DNA from: Pyruvatibacter mobilis
GTDB lineage: Bacteria; Pseudomonadota; Alphaproteobacteria; CGMCC-115125
Assembly (NCBI RefSeq): GCF_012848855.1
Contig: NZ_CP051630.1
Span: 3,079,501-3,143,500 of the forward strand
Length of the DNA stretch: 64,000 nucleotides
Direction of reading: 5' to 3'
The notes beneath the pieces were generated by a model, which saw nothing but the letters and a program-made list of their open reading frames with translations, made no database searches and was not told the origin of the DNA. The translations under genes were made by a program, and so were the position numbers. Shown piece after piece: positions 17,063 through 24,383 of the stretch. Each line of letters starts with the position of its first letter. The stretch's first letter is position 1.

Positions 17063-17845
17063 ATGAAGCTTGATAGTTCCATTTCCGCCGTCATCACCGG
17101 CGGTGCGTCCGGTCTCGGCGAAGCCACGGCGCGTGCCCTGGCCGCTGAAGGCGTCAAGGTCGGCATCTTCGACCTGAATGCCGAAAAGGGTGAAGCCCTT
17201 GCCAAGGAACTCGGCGGCGTGTTCGCCCAGTGCAACGTGACCGACGAAGCCGGCGTCGACGCAGCTTTCGCCACGTCGCGCGAGGCCATCGGCCAGGAGC
17301 GCATCCTGGTGAACTGCGCCGGCATCGGCAACGCCATCAAGACCGCCGGCCGCGACAAGGAAACCGGTGAGATCAAGCCGTTCCCGACCGACAAGTTCGA
17401 CCTGATCATCCAAATCAACCTGGTCGGCACCTTCCGCTGCATCGCCAAGTCAGCTGCCGGCATGATGTCGCTGGACCCGCTGCCGGACGGTGACCGCGGC
17501 GCGATCATCAACACGGCGTCCGTTGCGGCCCAGGACGGCCAGATCGGCCAGGCTGCCTATTCCGCCTCCAAGGCCGGTGTTGTCGGCATGACCCTGCCGA
17601 TTGCCCGCGACCTGTCGCGCGAAGCCATCCGCATCAACACGATCCTGCCGGGCATCTTCAACACCCCGCTGCTGCAGGGTGCGCCTGAAAAGGTGAAGCA
17701 GGCCCTCGGCGCGCAGGTGCCGTTCCCGGCCCGCCTCGGTGAGCCGGCCGAATATGCGCATCTTGCCAAGACCATGATCGAGAACGGCTACTTCAACGGT
17801 GAAGCCGTCCGTCTCGACGGCGCTATCCGCATGGCGCCGCGGTAA
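17063..17845 (+). CDS. Short-chain dehydrogenase, 3-hydroxyacyl-CoA dehydrogenase type II-like (HSD10 group)
   Basis: A 260-residue SDR. The NAD-binding TGGASGLG is at 12-19, the NCAG block at 84-87, and the catalytic S153, Y166 and K170 are all present. The insert GRDKETGEIKPFPTDKFDLIIQINL and the overall pattern match human HSD17B10-like bacterial 3-hydroxyacyl-CoA dehydrogenases, which oxidise 2-methyl-3-hydroxyacyl-CoAs and related substrates in fatty acid and isoleucine breakdown. A GGGAGG ribosome binding site precedes the ATG. Codon use is strongly biased to GC, as for a well-expressed gene. A hairpin terminator follows. Confidence 0.93.
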   Translation: MKLDSSISAVITGGASGLGEATARALAAEGVKVGIFDLNAEKGEALAKELGGVFAQCNVTDEAGVDAAFATSREAIGQERILVNCAGIGNAIKTAGRDKETGEIKPFPTDKFDLIIQINLVGTFRCIAKSAAGMMSLDPLPDGDRGAIINTASVAAQDGQIGQAAYSASKAGVVGMTLPIARDLSREAIRINTILPGIFNTPLLQGAPEKVKQALGAQVPFPARLGEPAEYAHLAKTMIENGYFNGEAVRLDGAIRMAPR

Positions 17846-17927
17846 GCGTGGGTCTTGCCATGTGATGCCGCGGTAAGCGCGGGCCATATGGCACTGCTGT
17901 AAGCCGTACAAAACTGACTATGTAAGA

Positions 17928-17959
17928 GGGGCGTCCGGCCATGCCGGGCGTCCCTTTTT
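17928..17959 (+). terminator. Rho-independent terminator after SDR gene
   Basis: An 11-bp stem (17928-17938 with 17944-17954; two G-U pairs in RNA), 5-nt loop and TTTTT at 17955-17959. Confidence 0.8.
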
Positions 17960-18052
17960 CATTGCCCCGTCAATTCACGAAAACGTAAGTGCACGGGGCC
18001 GCGTTTGCGATTACAAAAACGCGTTAATCAATTGCACCCGGAGGAAACCCCC

Positions 18053-18421
18053 ATGCTCGGATATACCTGTGTCGGCACCAACGACCTGCCCAAGGCCCTG
18101 TCCTATTACGAAGCCCTGATGGCCGATCTCGGCCCGAAGATGGTGATGGAAGACGAAGGCCGCATGCGCATCTACAGCAACGGCCAGGGCGGTATGCTGA
18201 TGGTGACAAAGCCGGCAGACGGCCAGCCCGCTACCGTCGGCAATGGCTGCATGATCGCGCTGCCCGCCGGCAGCCGCGAGGGCGTTGACGCGCTCTACAA
18301 GAAGGCCATGGAACTCGGCAGCGCTGATGAAGGCGGTCCCGGCGAGCGGATGCCCGGTTTCTACGGCGCCTATTTCCGTGACCTCGACGGCAACAAGATC
18401 TGCGCCTTCCACATGGGCTGA
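18053..18421 (+). CDS. VOC family protein (glyoxalase-like)
   Basis: A 122-residue protein of the vicinal oxygen chelate fold: MLGYTCVGTNDLPKALSYYE at the N-terminus and GFYGAYFRDLDGNKICAFHM at the C-terminus, with a conserved H120 near the end. Members of this small subgroup are annotated as glyoxalase or lactoylglutathione lyase relatives, but activity is unproven. GGAGG precedes the ATG at 18053; an upstream in-frame start lacks this. It is monocistronic between two terminators. Confidence 0.88.
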   Translation: MLGYTCVGTNDLPKALSYYEALMADLGPKMVMEDEGRMRIYSNGQGGMLMVTKPADGQPATVGNGCMIALPAGSREGVDALYKKAMELGSADEGGPGERMPGFYGAYFRDLDGNKICAFHMG

Positions 18422-18453
18422 GCCGCAAGGCGCCGGAAACGCGAAACGAGAAA

Positions 18454-18478
18454 GGCCGCCCCATGGGGCGGCCTTTTT
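18454..18478 (+). terminator. Rho-independent terminator after VOC gene
   Basis: A perfect 9-bp stem GGCCGCCCC/GGGGCGGCC with a 2-nt loop and TTTTT. Confidence 0.88.
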
Positions 18479-18513
18479 CTTTGCGGCCCGTCTCCGGGCG
18501 GATCGAGGCGGCG

Positions 18514-19077
18514 TTACTCGGCGGCCAGCGGCACGGGCAGGGCGCCCGGTGCGCCGCCGCCCTGGCGCTCGGCCAGCTTGGCGCGCATGCGTTCGAGCAC
18601 GCTGGCGGCCATGAACAGCTCTTCCTTGGAAAAGCCCTCGCCCAGCTGCTCGGCCAGTTCGCCGAGGCTTGCATTCATGCGGGAATAGGCGTCCAGCCCC
18701 TTGGGCGTGGCTTCGATGAGCTGCGAGCGCTTGTGGGCCGGGTTGGGCACGAAGCGGATCAGCCCCTCGGCCACCATCTCGTTGGCCAGTTTCTGGATGT
18801 GCTGGCGGGAGACGGGGCGGGCGCGGGCCAGCTGCGGCACGGTCTGCGGGCCCTGGGTGATGACGGAATTGAGCATGCCCCATGTGCCGCCGCGCTGGGC
18901 GTTGACGGCACCAATTTCCTGGCCTTCGGCCTGCAGGCGGAAATAGAGCCAGGGCACGCAGTTCATCACGGCCAGCGACAGGTCACGGCGTCCCAGATTG
19001 CGGGCGGGGGTGACGGCCTTAACAAGTTTCTTGGCGCCCTTGCCTGCTTTCTTCTTGCCGCCGTCTTCCTTCGCCAC
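18514..19077 (-). CDS. MarR family winged-helix regulator
   Basis: A 187-residue regulator. After a basic, lysine-rich N-terminus (residues 1-20), the winged-helix domain runs from about 60 to 135, with the recognition region ARPVSRQHIQKLANEMVAEGLI and the wing NPAHKRSQLIEATPKG. It is divergent from a SAM methyltransferase gene; a TGACAA/TTGTCA palindrome in the shared upstream region is a likely MarR site. The inducer is unknown. Confidence 0.88.
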   Translation of the reverse strand: MAKEDGGKKKAGKGAKKLVKAVTPARNLGRRDLSLAVMNCVPWLYFRLQAEGQEIGAVNAQRGGTWGMLNSVITQGPQTVPQLARARPVSRQHIQKLANEMVAEGLIRFVPNPAHKRSQLIEATPKGLDAYSRMNASLGELAEQLGEGFSKEELFMAASVLERMRAKLAERQGGGAPGALPVPLAAE

Positions 19078-19142
19078 GGGCGCCCTCCTGCTGATGCGTC
19101 GTCAATTCAAGAGCGCGGACTCTAAACCTTGGCCGCTGCGTC

Positions 19143-19170
19143 TTGAAGGGGGTAAAACAGTCCTTATATG
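19143..19170 (+). promoter_or_regulatory. Predicted promoter of methyltransferase gene
   Basis: TTGAAG (19143-19148), 16-bp spacer, TATATG (19165-19170). The palindrome at 19169-19185 begins in the -10, so repressor binding would block it. Confidence 0.45.
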
Positions 19171-19185
19171 ACAAATCAGTTGTCA
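19169..19185. promoter_or_regulatory. Inverted repeat, probable MarR operator
   Basis: TGACAA and TTGTCA arms around 5 bp, between the divergent MarR and methyltransferase genes. Size fits a MarR dimer. Confidence 0.55.
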
Positions 19186-19212
19186 ATCAGCGTGACGATG
19201 GGAGAGGACGCG

Positions 19213-19947
19213 ATGAGCAAGGCGGGCATTGGAGGACAGATGGGGACCGGTGGTGGGATGGCATCTCACCTGCCGATGATCGACAAGAATGCTGCTAATA
19301 CCGAGGCTGAGGCAGAGCGTGAAACCGGATCGCAATTCGGCCATCCGCGCGGGCTTATGGGCCGTCTCGCGCTCACGGCCATGGCCTGGAAGAACGGGGC
19401 CTATAACAGCGCCGCCCGGCAGGCGCTGGCGCTTGCGCCGGGAGAGCGGGTGCTGGAGATCGGCTGCGGGCCGGGGGTGTCGCTGCGCCGGGTGGCGCGG
19501 ATCGTGGGCCGCACGGGCCGGGTGGCCGGGGTGGATGTGTCCCGGGCGGCGGTGCGCATGGCGCGGCACAAGCTGCACTGGATGATCGCCCGCAACCGCG
19601 CCGAGGTGGCACAGGCCAGTGCCGAGAGCCTGCCCTTTCCAGCTGACGCGTTCGACAAGGTGTATGCGGTCAACAGCTTCCAGTTCTGGCCGGAGCCGCA
19701 GCGGGCGCTCGTGGAGATCGCCCGGGTGCTTGCGCCCGGCGGCCACCTCGTCATCGTCCAGCGGTCGGCGGGGCCGGACACCACCAGCAATTTTGCCGGT
19801 GCCCAGGGCGGCTGGGACCGGGTGGAGCGGGCGGTCGAGGCTGCCAAACAGGCAGGCTTTGCCGTGGTGGATGTCACCCAGGAGCCCGCCGGCAAGCTCG
19901 TCGCGGCCATCGCGATCTTTGAAAAGCCGCGGCTCGGCCAGGCCTGA
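19213..19947 (+). CDS. Class I SAM-dependent methyltransferase (UbiE-like)
   Basis: A 244-residue protein with SAM motif I VLEIGCGPG at 80-88, an acidic VDVS after strand 2, and ALVEIARVLAPGGHLVIVQ, typical of the UbiE/Methyltransf_11 group. The N-terminal ~35 residues are Gly/Met-rich and low in structure. The ATG at 19213 has GAGAGGA upstream; an earlier ATG at 19168 would overlap the palindrome and promoter. Substrate unknown. Likely controlled by the divergent MarR protein. Confidence 0.88.
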   Translation: MSKAGIGGQMGTGGGMASHLPMIDKNAANTEAEAERETGSQFGHPRGLMGRLALTAMAWKNGAYNSAARQALALAPGERVLEIGCGPGVSLRRVARIVGRTGRVAGVDVSRAAVRMARHKLHWMIARNRAEVAQASAESLPFPADAFDKVYAVNSFQFWPEPQRALVEIARVLAPGGHLVIVQRSAGPDTTSNFAGAQGGWDRVERAVEAAKQAGFAVVDVTQEPAGKLVAAIAIFEKPRLGQA

Positions 19948-19976
19948 CGGTCATGGAGGACTAGGCGGCCTGAGCG

Positions 19977-20267
19977 TCAGGCGGCGTAGTCTTCCATGGC
20001 GCGGGCGAGGTCGATGTCCTTCTGGCTCAGCCCGTCCGCGTCGTGGGTGGTGAGGGTCACATCCACCTTGTTATAGACGTTGAACCATTCCGGGTGGTGA
20101 TCCATCACCTCGGCCTTCAGCGCCACGCGGGTCATGAAGGCAAAGGCCTGGGAAAAATCCTTGAAGGTGAAGACCTTGCGGATGGCGTCGCGGCCCTCCA
20201 CCTCGTCCCAGCCGGTAAGGGTGGCAAGTGCCTCCGTGCGGGCGGTGCCCTCAAGCCGTGCGGTCAT
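19977..20267 (-). CDS. phhB: 4a-hydroxytetrahydrobiopterin (pterin-4a-carbinolamine) dehydratase
   Basis: A 96-residue protein of the PCD/DCoH family, which dehydrates the pterin carbinolamine formed by aromatic amino acid hydroxylases. The active-site block is present: H57, H58, P59 and W61 in [14 protein letters not shown], with H75 further on and D76. Length matches the family. It is convergent with the methyltransferase and divergent from the zincin gene; no phenylalanine hydroxylase gene lies nearby. Confidence 0.95.
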   Translation of the reverse strand: MTARLEGTARTEALATLTGWDEVEGRDAIRKVFTFKDFSQAFAFMTRVALKAEVMDHHPEWFNVYNKVDVTLTTHDADGLSQKDIDLARAMEDYAA

Positions 20268-20347
20268 GGTCTGTCTCCCTGACGATATCGGTTGAAGGTG
20301 ATGTGCATGCGCTTTCGTGCCGGGTCAAGGCGGGGCATCATCCCCGC

Positions 20348-20773
20348 ATGACCATCCATACCGACGCGCTTTCCAACTGGCAGGGCCGCCGCGCGCCCTC
20401 ACTCGATGACATCACGCAGATCGCGCAGGCGGCGCTGGCCGATCTGCCGGAGCCGTTCGCGGGCCTCACCCGCGACGTGGTGGTGCGGGTGGAGGATTTC
20501 CCCGATCAGGACGTGATGACCGAGATGGGGCTTGAAACGCCGTTCGACATTCTCGGGCTTTATTCCGGCAGCATGACCCCCTATCGCGAGACGGGCGACA
20601 TGGGCGGCACGGTCAACATGGTGTTTCTTTACCGGCGGCCCCTGCTCGACTATTGGGCCGAATATGACGAGACCCTCGGCCACCTCGTGCGCCATGTGCT
20701 GATCCACGAGATCGGTCACCATATGGGCCTCAGTGACGAGGCCATGCACGCCCTTGAGGAGCAGACGGACTGA
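20348..20773 (+). CDS. Metallopeptidase family protein (zincin-like, DUF1025 type)
   Basis: A 141-residue protein with a zinc-protease motif H120-E121-x2-H124 in HEIGHHMGLSD, plus D130 as a likely third ligand. It matches the small cytoplasmic minimal-zincin family found in actinobacteria and alphaproteobacteria, whose substrates are unknown. The ATG at 20348 starts MTIHTDALSNW. Confidence 0.9.
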   Translation: MTIHTDALSNWQGRRAPSLDDITQIAQAALADLPEPFAGLTRDVVVRVEDFPDQDVMTEMGLETPFDILGLYSGSMTPYRETGDMGGTVNMVFLYRRPLLDYWAEYDETLGHLVRHVLIHEIGHHMGLSDEAMHALEEQTD

Positions 20774-20782
20774 CAGGCCACT

Positions 20783-21328
20783 TCAGGCGGCTGTGCGGGT
20801 CAGCCTGTAGGTTTCTTCCAGGTGATAGATCGAGCCCGTATGGCTCAGCTCGCTCGAATACAGCCCGAAGCTGTCCACCCGGAAGGGGGCCGCGCGATAG
20901 AGGTTATGCTCTTCCACAAAGCGCTGCACCTTGGCCGGGTCCGCATTGCGCAAGCGGGCGAGGGTGACGTGGGGGGAGAAGTTGCGCTTGTCCGGCGCCA
21001 GGCCGATCTGTTGGAAGGCGCGCTCGATCTTCTTTTGCAGGTGCAGCAGGGCATCGTGGGGTTCGACCCCCGCCCAGATGGAGCGCGGCTTGCCGTTGCC
21101 GAACACCCCGCAGCCTCTGATCTGCATGTCGAAGGGGCGGGCGGAAATCGTGCTCAGCGCCGAGGCGGCATCCTCGGCCACGGTTGGCTGCACCTCGCCG
21201 ATGAAGCGCAGGGTGACGTGAAAATTTTCCGAGGGCACCCAGCGCGCGCCGGGCACGCCGCCGCCCAGCATCGCAAGATCGATGCAGGTGGCATGCGGCA
21301 GTCCGATGGCGACAAACAGCCTGAGCAT
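20783..21328 (-). CDS. thpR: RNA 2',3'-cyclic phosphodiesterase
   Basis: A 181-residue 2H phosphoesterase. The two catalytic HxT motifs are H37-V-T39 and H120-V-T122. ThpR (also called LigT) hydrolyses 2',3'-cyclic phosphates on RNA ends and ligates tRNA halves in vitro. Length is typical. It is convergent with the zincin gene, 9 bp between stops. Confidence 0.94.
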   Translation of the reverse strand: MLRLFVAIGLPHATCIDLAMLGGGVPGARWVPSENFHVTLRFIGEVQPTVAEDAASALSTISARPFDMQIRGCGVFGNGKPRSIWAGVEPHDALLHLQKKIERAFQQIGLAPDKRNFSPHVTLARLRNADPAKVQRFVEEHNLYRAAPFRVDSFGLYSSELSHTGSIYHLEETYRLTRTAA

Positions 21329-21399
21329 GGGCCAAGCAGTATCTGACTCGGTGCTGTGCTGAAAGCGGTTTGGGGTGGTGTCTGCCTGGTTCCCGCTTT

Positions 21400-21523
21400 C
21401 CCTCCGGCCTGACCGGAGGGTCTGGTGGCGGGGGACCGGTGGCGGGGGATGGGCGCGGTTGCCGCGGGCGCTGTCCCCGTCACCCGGCGCTGGCGCGCCG
21501 ACCTCTCCCCGGCGGGGAGAGGT
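21400..21523. repeat. Intergenic palindromic repeat cluster
   Basis: CCCTCCGGC-CTGA-CCGGAGGG with TCT (21400-21423), a second copy of the element at 16301-16324, and an ACCTCTCCCC/GGGGAGAGGT hairpin (21501-21523) related to those at 16125 and 16262. The order of the elements is swapped relative to the first cluster. Confidence 0.7.
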
Positions 21524-21541
21524 GACTTTTTGCGCGGTCTC

Positions 21542-22588
21542 TTACGGGCAGGGGTTCGGCTGCTCCAGGTGGGCGGCCTCGATCTCCTTCAGCAGCTCCT
21601 CGCTCATCTCCAGATCCACGCTGTCGATGTCGGTCTTGAGCTGCTCCATCGTTGTGGCGCCGATGATGTTCGACGTCACAAAGGGGCGCTGGGTTACATA
21701 TTGCAGCGCCATCTGCGAGGGGTCGATGCCGTGCTTCTCGGCGATCTTGAAGTAGCTTTCCATGGCGCGGTCAGCGGCCGGCGTTTCATAGCGCTGCAGC
21801 CGGTTGAACAGCTTCTTGCGCGAGCCTTCCGGGTTGGCGCCGTTGCGGTACTTGCCGGTGAGGTAGCCCTGGGCCAGCGGCGAATAGGCCAGAAGCCCCA
21901 CCTTCTCGCGGTGGGCGATTTCAGAGCCGCCAAGCTCGAAGGTGCGGTTGATCAGGTTATAGGCGTTCTGGATCGACTGCATGCGCGGCAGGCCGCGCGC
22001 TTCGGCAATCTGCAAGAATTTCATCGTGCCCCAGGGCGTCTCGTTGGAGAGGCCCACATGGCGCACCTTGCCCGCCTTCACCAGCTTGCCGAGGGTATCG
22101 AGGATCTCTTCCAGCGGCGTGTGGTCGCCGTCGATGTGCTTGTAGCCCAGCCCGCCGAACAGATTGATGGGGCGGTCCGGCCAGTGCAGCTGGTAGAGGT
22201 CGATATAATCCGTCTGCAGACGTTTCAGCGACTTGTCGACGGCTTCCTCGATCTGGGCGGCGGTGTGGTTGGTATAGCCGCCGTCATTGCGCAGCCAGTC
22301 GAAGTTGGACCGCCCGGCCACCTTGGTGGCGAGGATGATCTTGTCGCGGTTCTTCCGTTCCTTGAACCAGGTGCCGATGATCTGTTCGGTCGAGCCCTGC
22401 GTCTCCTTGCGCGGCGGCACGGCGTACATTTCCGCCGTATCGAAGAAGTTGATGCCGCGCTCCACGGCATAATCCATCTGCTCGTGGCCCTCGGCCTCGG
22501 TGTTCTGTTCGCCCCAGGTCATGGTCCCCAGGCAGATCGACGAGACCTTGATGTCGGTTGTGCCCAGCGGGCGATAGTCCATAGCCAT
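21542..22588 (-). CDS. Aldo/keto reductase (Tas-like)
   Basis: A 348-residue NADPH-dependent oxidoreductase. The catalytic tetrad is visible as D50, Y55, K89 and H135. MDYRPLGTTDIKVSSICLGTMTWGEQN at the start and the length match the Tas subfamily of E. coli, a predicted reductase with no firmly known substrate. It lies downstream of tesA on the same strand, 149 bp away. Confidence 0.93.
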   Translation of the reverse strand: MAMDYRPLGTTDIKVSSICLGTMTWGEQNTEAEGHEQMDYAVERGINFFDTAEMYAVPPRKETQGSTEQIIGTWFKERKNRDKIILATKVAGRSNFDWLRNDGGYTNHTAAQIEEAVDKSLKRLQTDYIDLYQLHWPDRPINLFGGLGYKHIDGDHTPLEEILDTLGKLVKAGKVRHVGLSNETPWGTMKFLQIAEARGLPRMQSIQNAYNLINRTFELGGSEIAHREKVGLLAYSPLAQGYLTGKYRNGANPEGSRKKLFNRLQRYETPAADRAMESYFKIAEKHGIDPSQMALQYVTQRPFVTSNIIGATTMEQLKTDIDSVDLEMSEELLKEIEAAHLEQPNPCP

Positions 22589-22644
22589 GCGTTGCTCCCT
22601 TGAAGTGCGATCTTGTCTATTCGGTTGTGCGTGAAGGCGTCCGG

Positions 22645-22661
22645 GCCCGCCTTTGGCGGGC
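22645..22661. repeat. Short perfect hairpin between tesA and aldo/keto reductase
   Basis: GCCCGCC-TTT-GGCGGGC. No T-run on the minus strand; may be a weak terminator or processing site after tesA. Confidence 0.3.
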
Positions 22662-22737
22662 GGCGCTGGTGTGATGTTGCGGTCAAACGAAGCGCGCCTC
22701 CCCCCAAGATGCGGCGCGCGTCAGGAAAGATGTCGGG

Positions 22738-23424
22738 TCAGGAAGAGGTGTCCTTGCGCGCATGCTCGACAAGCTGGACGGCATAGGGGGTGATCGCCTC
22801 CACGATCACCTGCACACCGTCCGCATTGGGATGGATGCCGTCCGGCTGGTTGAGCGCAGCGTCGGCGGCCACGCCTTCCAGGAAGAAGGGATAGAATAGC
22901 ACGCCGTAGCGGCTCGCAAGGTCGGGATAGATGGCGGCGAATTCCGCGCCATACTCCTCGCCGAGATTGGGCGGTGCCAGCATGCCGGTCAGCAGCACCG
23001 GCAGGTCGCGGGCCGCCAGCGCCTCCAGAATGGCGGTCAGGTTGTTGCGGGTCTGCTGCGGGTCGAAGCCGCGCAGGGCATCGTTGGAGCCAAGCTCGAC
23101 GATCACCGCGTCCACGTCGTCATCGATCGACCAGTCCAGCCGCGCCAGGCCGCCGGCGGAGGTGTCACCGGAAACCCCGGCATTTTCCACCTCAACGTCC
23201 AGCCCCTTGGCCTCAAGCGCGGCCTGCAGCTGAGGCACGAAGCCTTCCGCCTGCTCAAGGCCATAGCCCGCCGTGAGGCTGGTGCCGAGCGCCACCACCT
23301 TGACCTTGCCGTCCTCCGCGCGGGCGGGCGCTGCGAGTGAAAAGGCCAGCAAAGCTGCCGCCGCGAGAAGCGCTGCCAGGGGCTGCATGATCTGGGCGGG
23401 CATGAGGCGCGTATTCTTCAGCAT
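22738..23424 (-). CDS. tesA: Arylesterase/lysophospholipase TesA family (SGNH)
   Basis: A 228-residue periplasmic GDSL esterase with a signal peptide (residues 1-36, ending APARA). All SGNH catalytic residues are present: S49 in GTSL, G84-type glycine in block II, N114 in GSND, and D195/H198 in DGIH. TesA hydrolyses acyl thioesters and aryl esters. GAGGAT lies just before the ATG at 23424, so this start was preferred over the Met at 23436. It is divergent from an ABC exporter, a common proteobacterial arrangement with ybbA/ybbP. Confidence 0.93.
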   Translation of the reverse strand: MLKNTRLMPAQIMQPLAALLAAAALLAFSLAAPARAEDGKVKVVALGTSLTAGYGLEQAEGFVPQLQAALEAKGLDVEVENAGVSGDTSAGGLARLDWSIDDDVDAVIVELGSNDALRGFDPQQTRNNLTAILEALAARDLPVLLTGMLAPPNLGEEYGAEFAAIYPDLASRYGVLFYPFFLEGVAADAALNQPDGIHPNADGVQVIVEAITPYAVQLVEHARKDTSS

Positions 23425-23624
23425 TGATCCTCGCATGTGGATGCATTGGTCAGCGATTATGACACGCTGCTAGATGAGTGGCGCATGAATATGACCGAAG
23501 GTTGTATAACCCGGCCAAGCCGCCATATGCCATATACCGACGCTGGACCTGGGGTCTTGTTGCATATGGGCAAGCCAGCCTTAGACATCCAGCGCGGGCC
23601 CCAGAAAAATCCGGAAGGTTCTCC

Positions 23625-24383
23625 GTGACCCATCCTGCCGCCTCGACTGCCGCCGCTTCGCCGATCATCTCGCTTCAGGATGTGCATCTCACTTTGCCGA
23701 GTTCGGCAGGCCCCGTGCACATCCTGCGCGGCATCGGGCTTGATGTGGCGCCGGGGCGCGCTGCGGGCCTTGTCGGCCCGTCCGGTTCCGGCAAATCCAC
23801 GCTTTTGATGGTGCTGGCGGGGCTCGAGAAGCCGACTTCCGGCTCGATCCGGGTGGCGGAGCGCGAGCTCACCACCATGAATGAAGACGAGTTGGCCCTG
23901 TTCCGGCGCGACAATGTGGGGATCGTGTTCCAGTCCTTCCATCTGGTGCCGACCATGACGGCGCTTGAAAACGTCGCCATCCCGCTTGAGTTTGCGGGCC
24001 GCGCGGACGCGTTCGATGTGGCGGCCGAAGAGCTCAAGGCCGTGGGGCTGGCCCACCGGCTTGACCATTATCCCGGCCAGCTGTCCGGCGGTGAGCAGCA
24101 GCGCGTGGCATTGGCCCGCGCCGTGGCGCCGGACCCGGCGATCCTTCTGGCGGATGAGCCCACCGGCAATCTCGATGGCACGACGGGTGAAGCGATCATC
24201 GACCTGATGTTCGACCTGCATTCGCGCCGCGACACCACGCTGGTGCTGATCACCCATGACATGCAGCTTGCCGAGATGTGCGACGACGTCGTGCATCTCC
24301 GCGACGGGCAGGTGGAGACGACGCGGGCCGGTGTGCGTGCGGGCGGGGTGGCAGACGCTGCCGTGCTGGAGGGGCAGGCGTGA
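23625..24383 (+). CDS. ABC transporter ATP-binding protein (YbbA/LolD-like)
   Basis: A 252-residue ATPase. Walker A GPSGSGKST is at 51-59, the signature is LSGGEQQRVALARA, Walker B is ILLADEPTGNLD, and the H-loop is in LITHD. It belongs to the MacB/LolD/YbbA group that partners FtsX-type permeases. The GTG at 23625 follows GGAAGG; the frame is open far upstream but without homology. Its stop overlaps the permease start. Confidence 0.95.
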   Translation: MTHPAASTAAASPIISLQDVHLTLPSSAGPVHILRGIGLDVAPGRAAGLVGPSGSGKSTLLMVLAGLEKPTSGSIRVAERELTTMNEDELALFRRDNVGIVFQSFHLVPTMTALENVAIPLEFAGRADAFDVAAEELKAVGLAHRLDHYPGQLSGGEQQRVALARAVAPDPAILLADEPTGNLDGTTGEAIIDLMFDLHSRRDTTLVLITHDMQLAEMCDDVVHLRDGQVETTRAGVRAGGVADAAVLEGQA

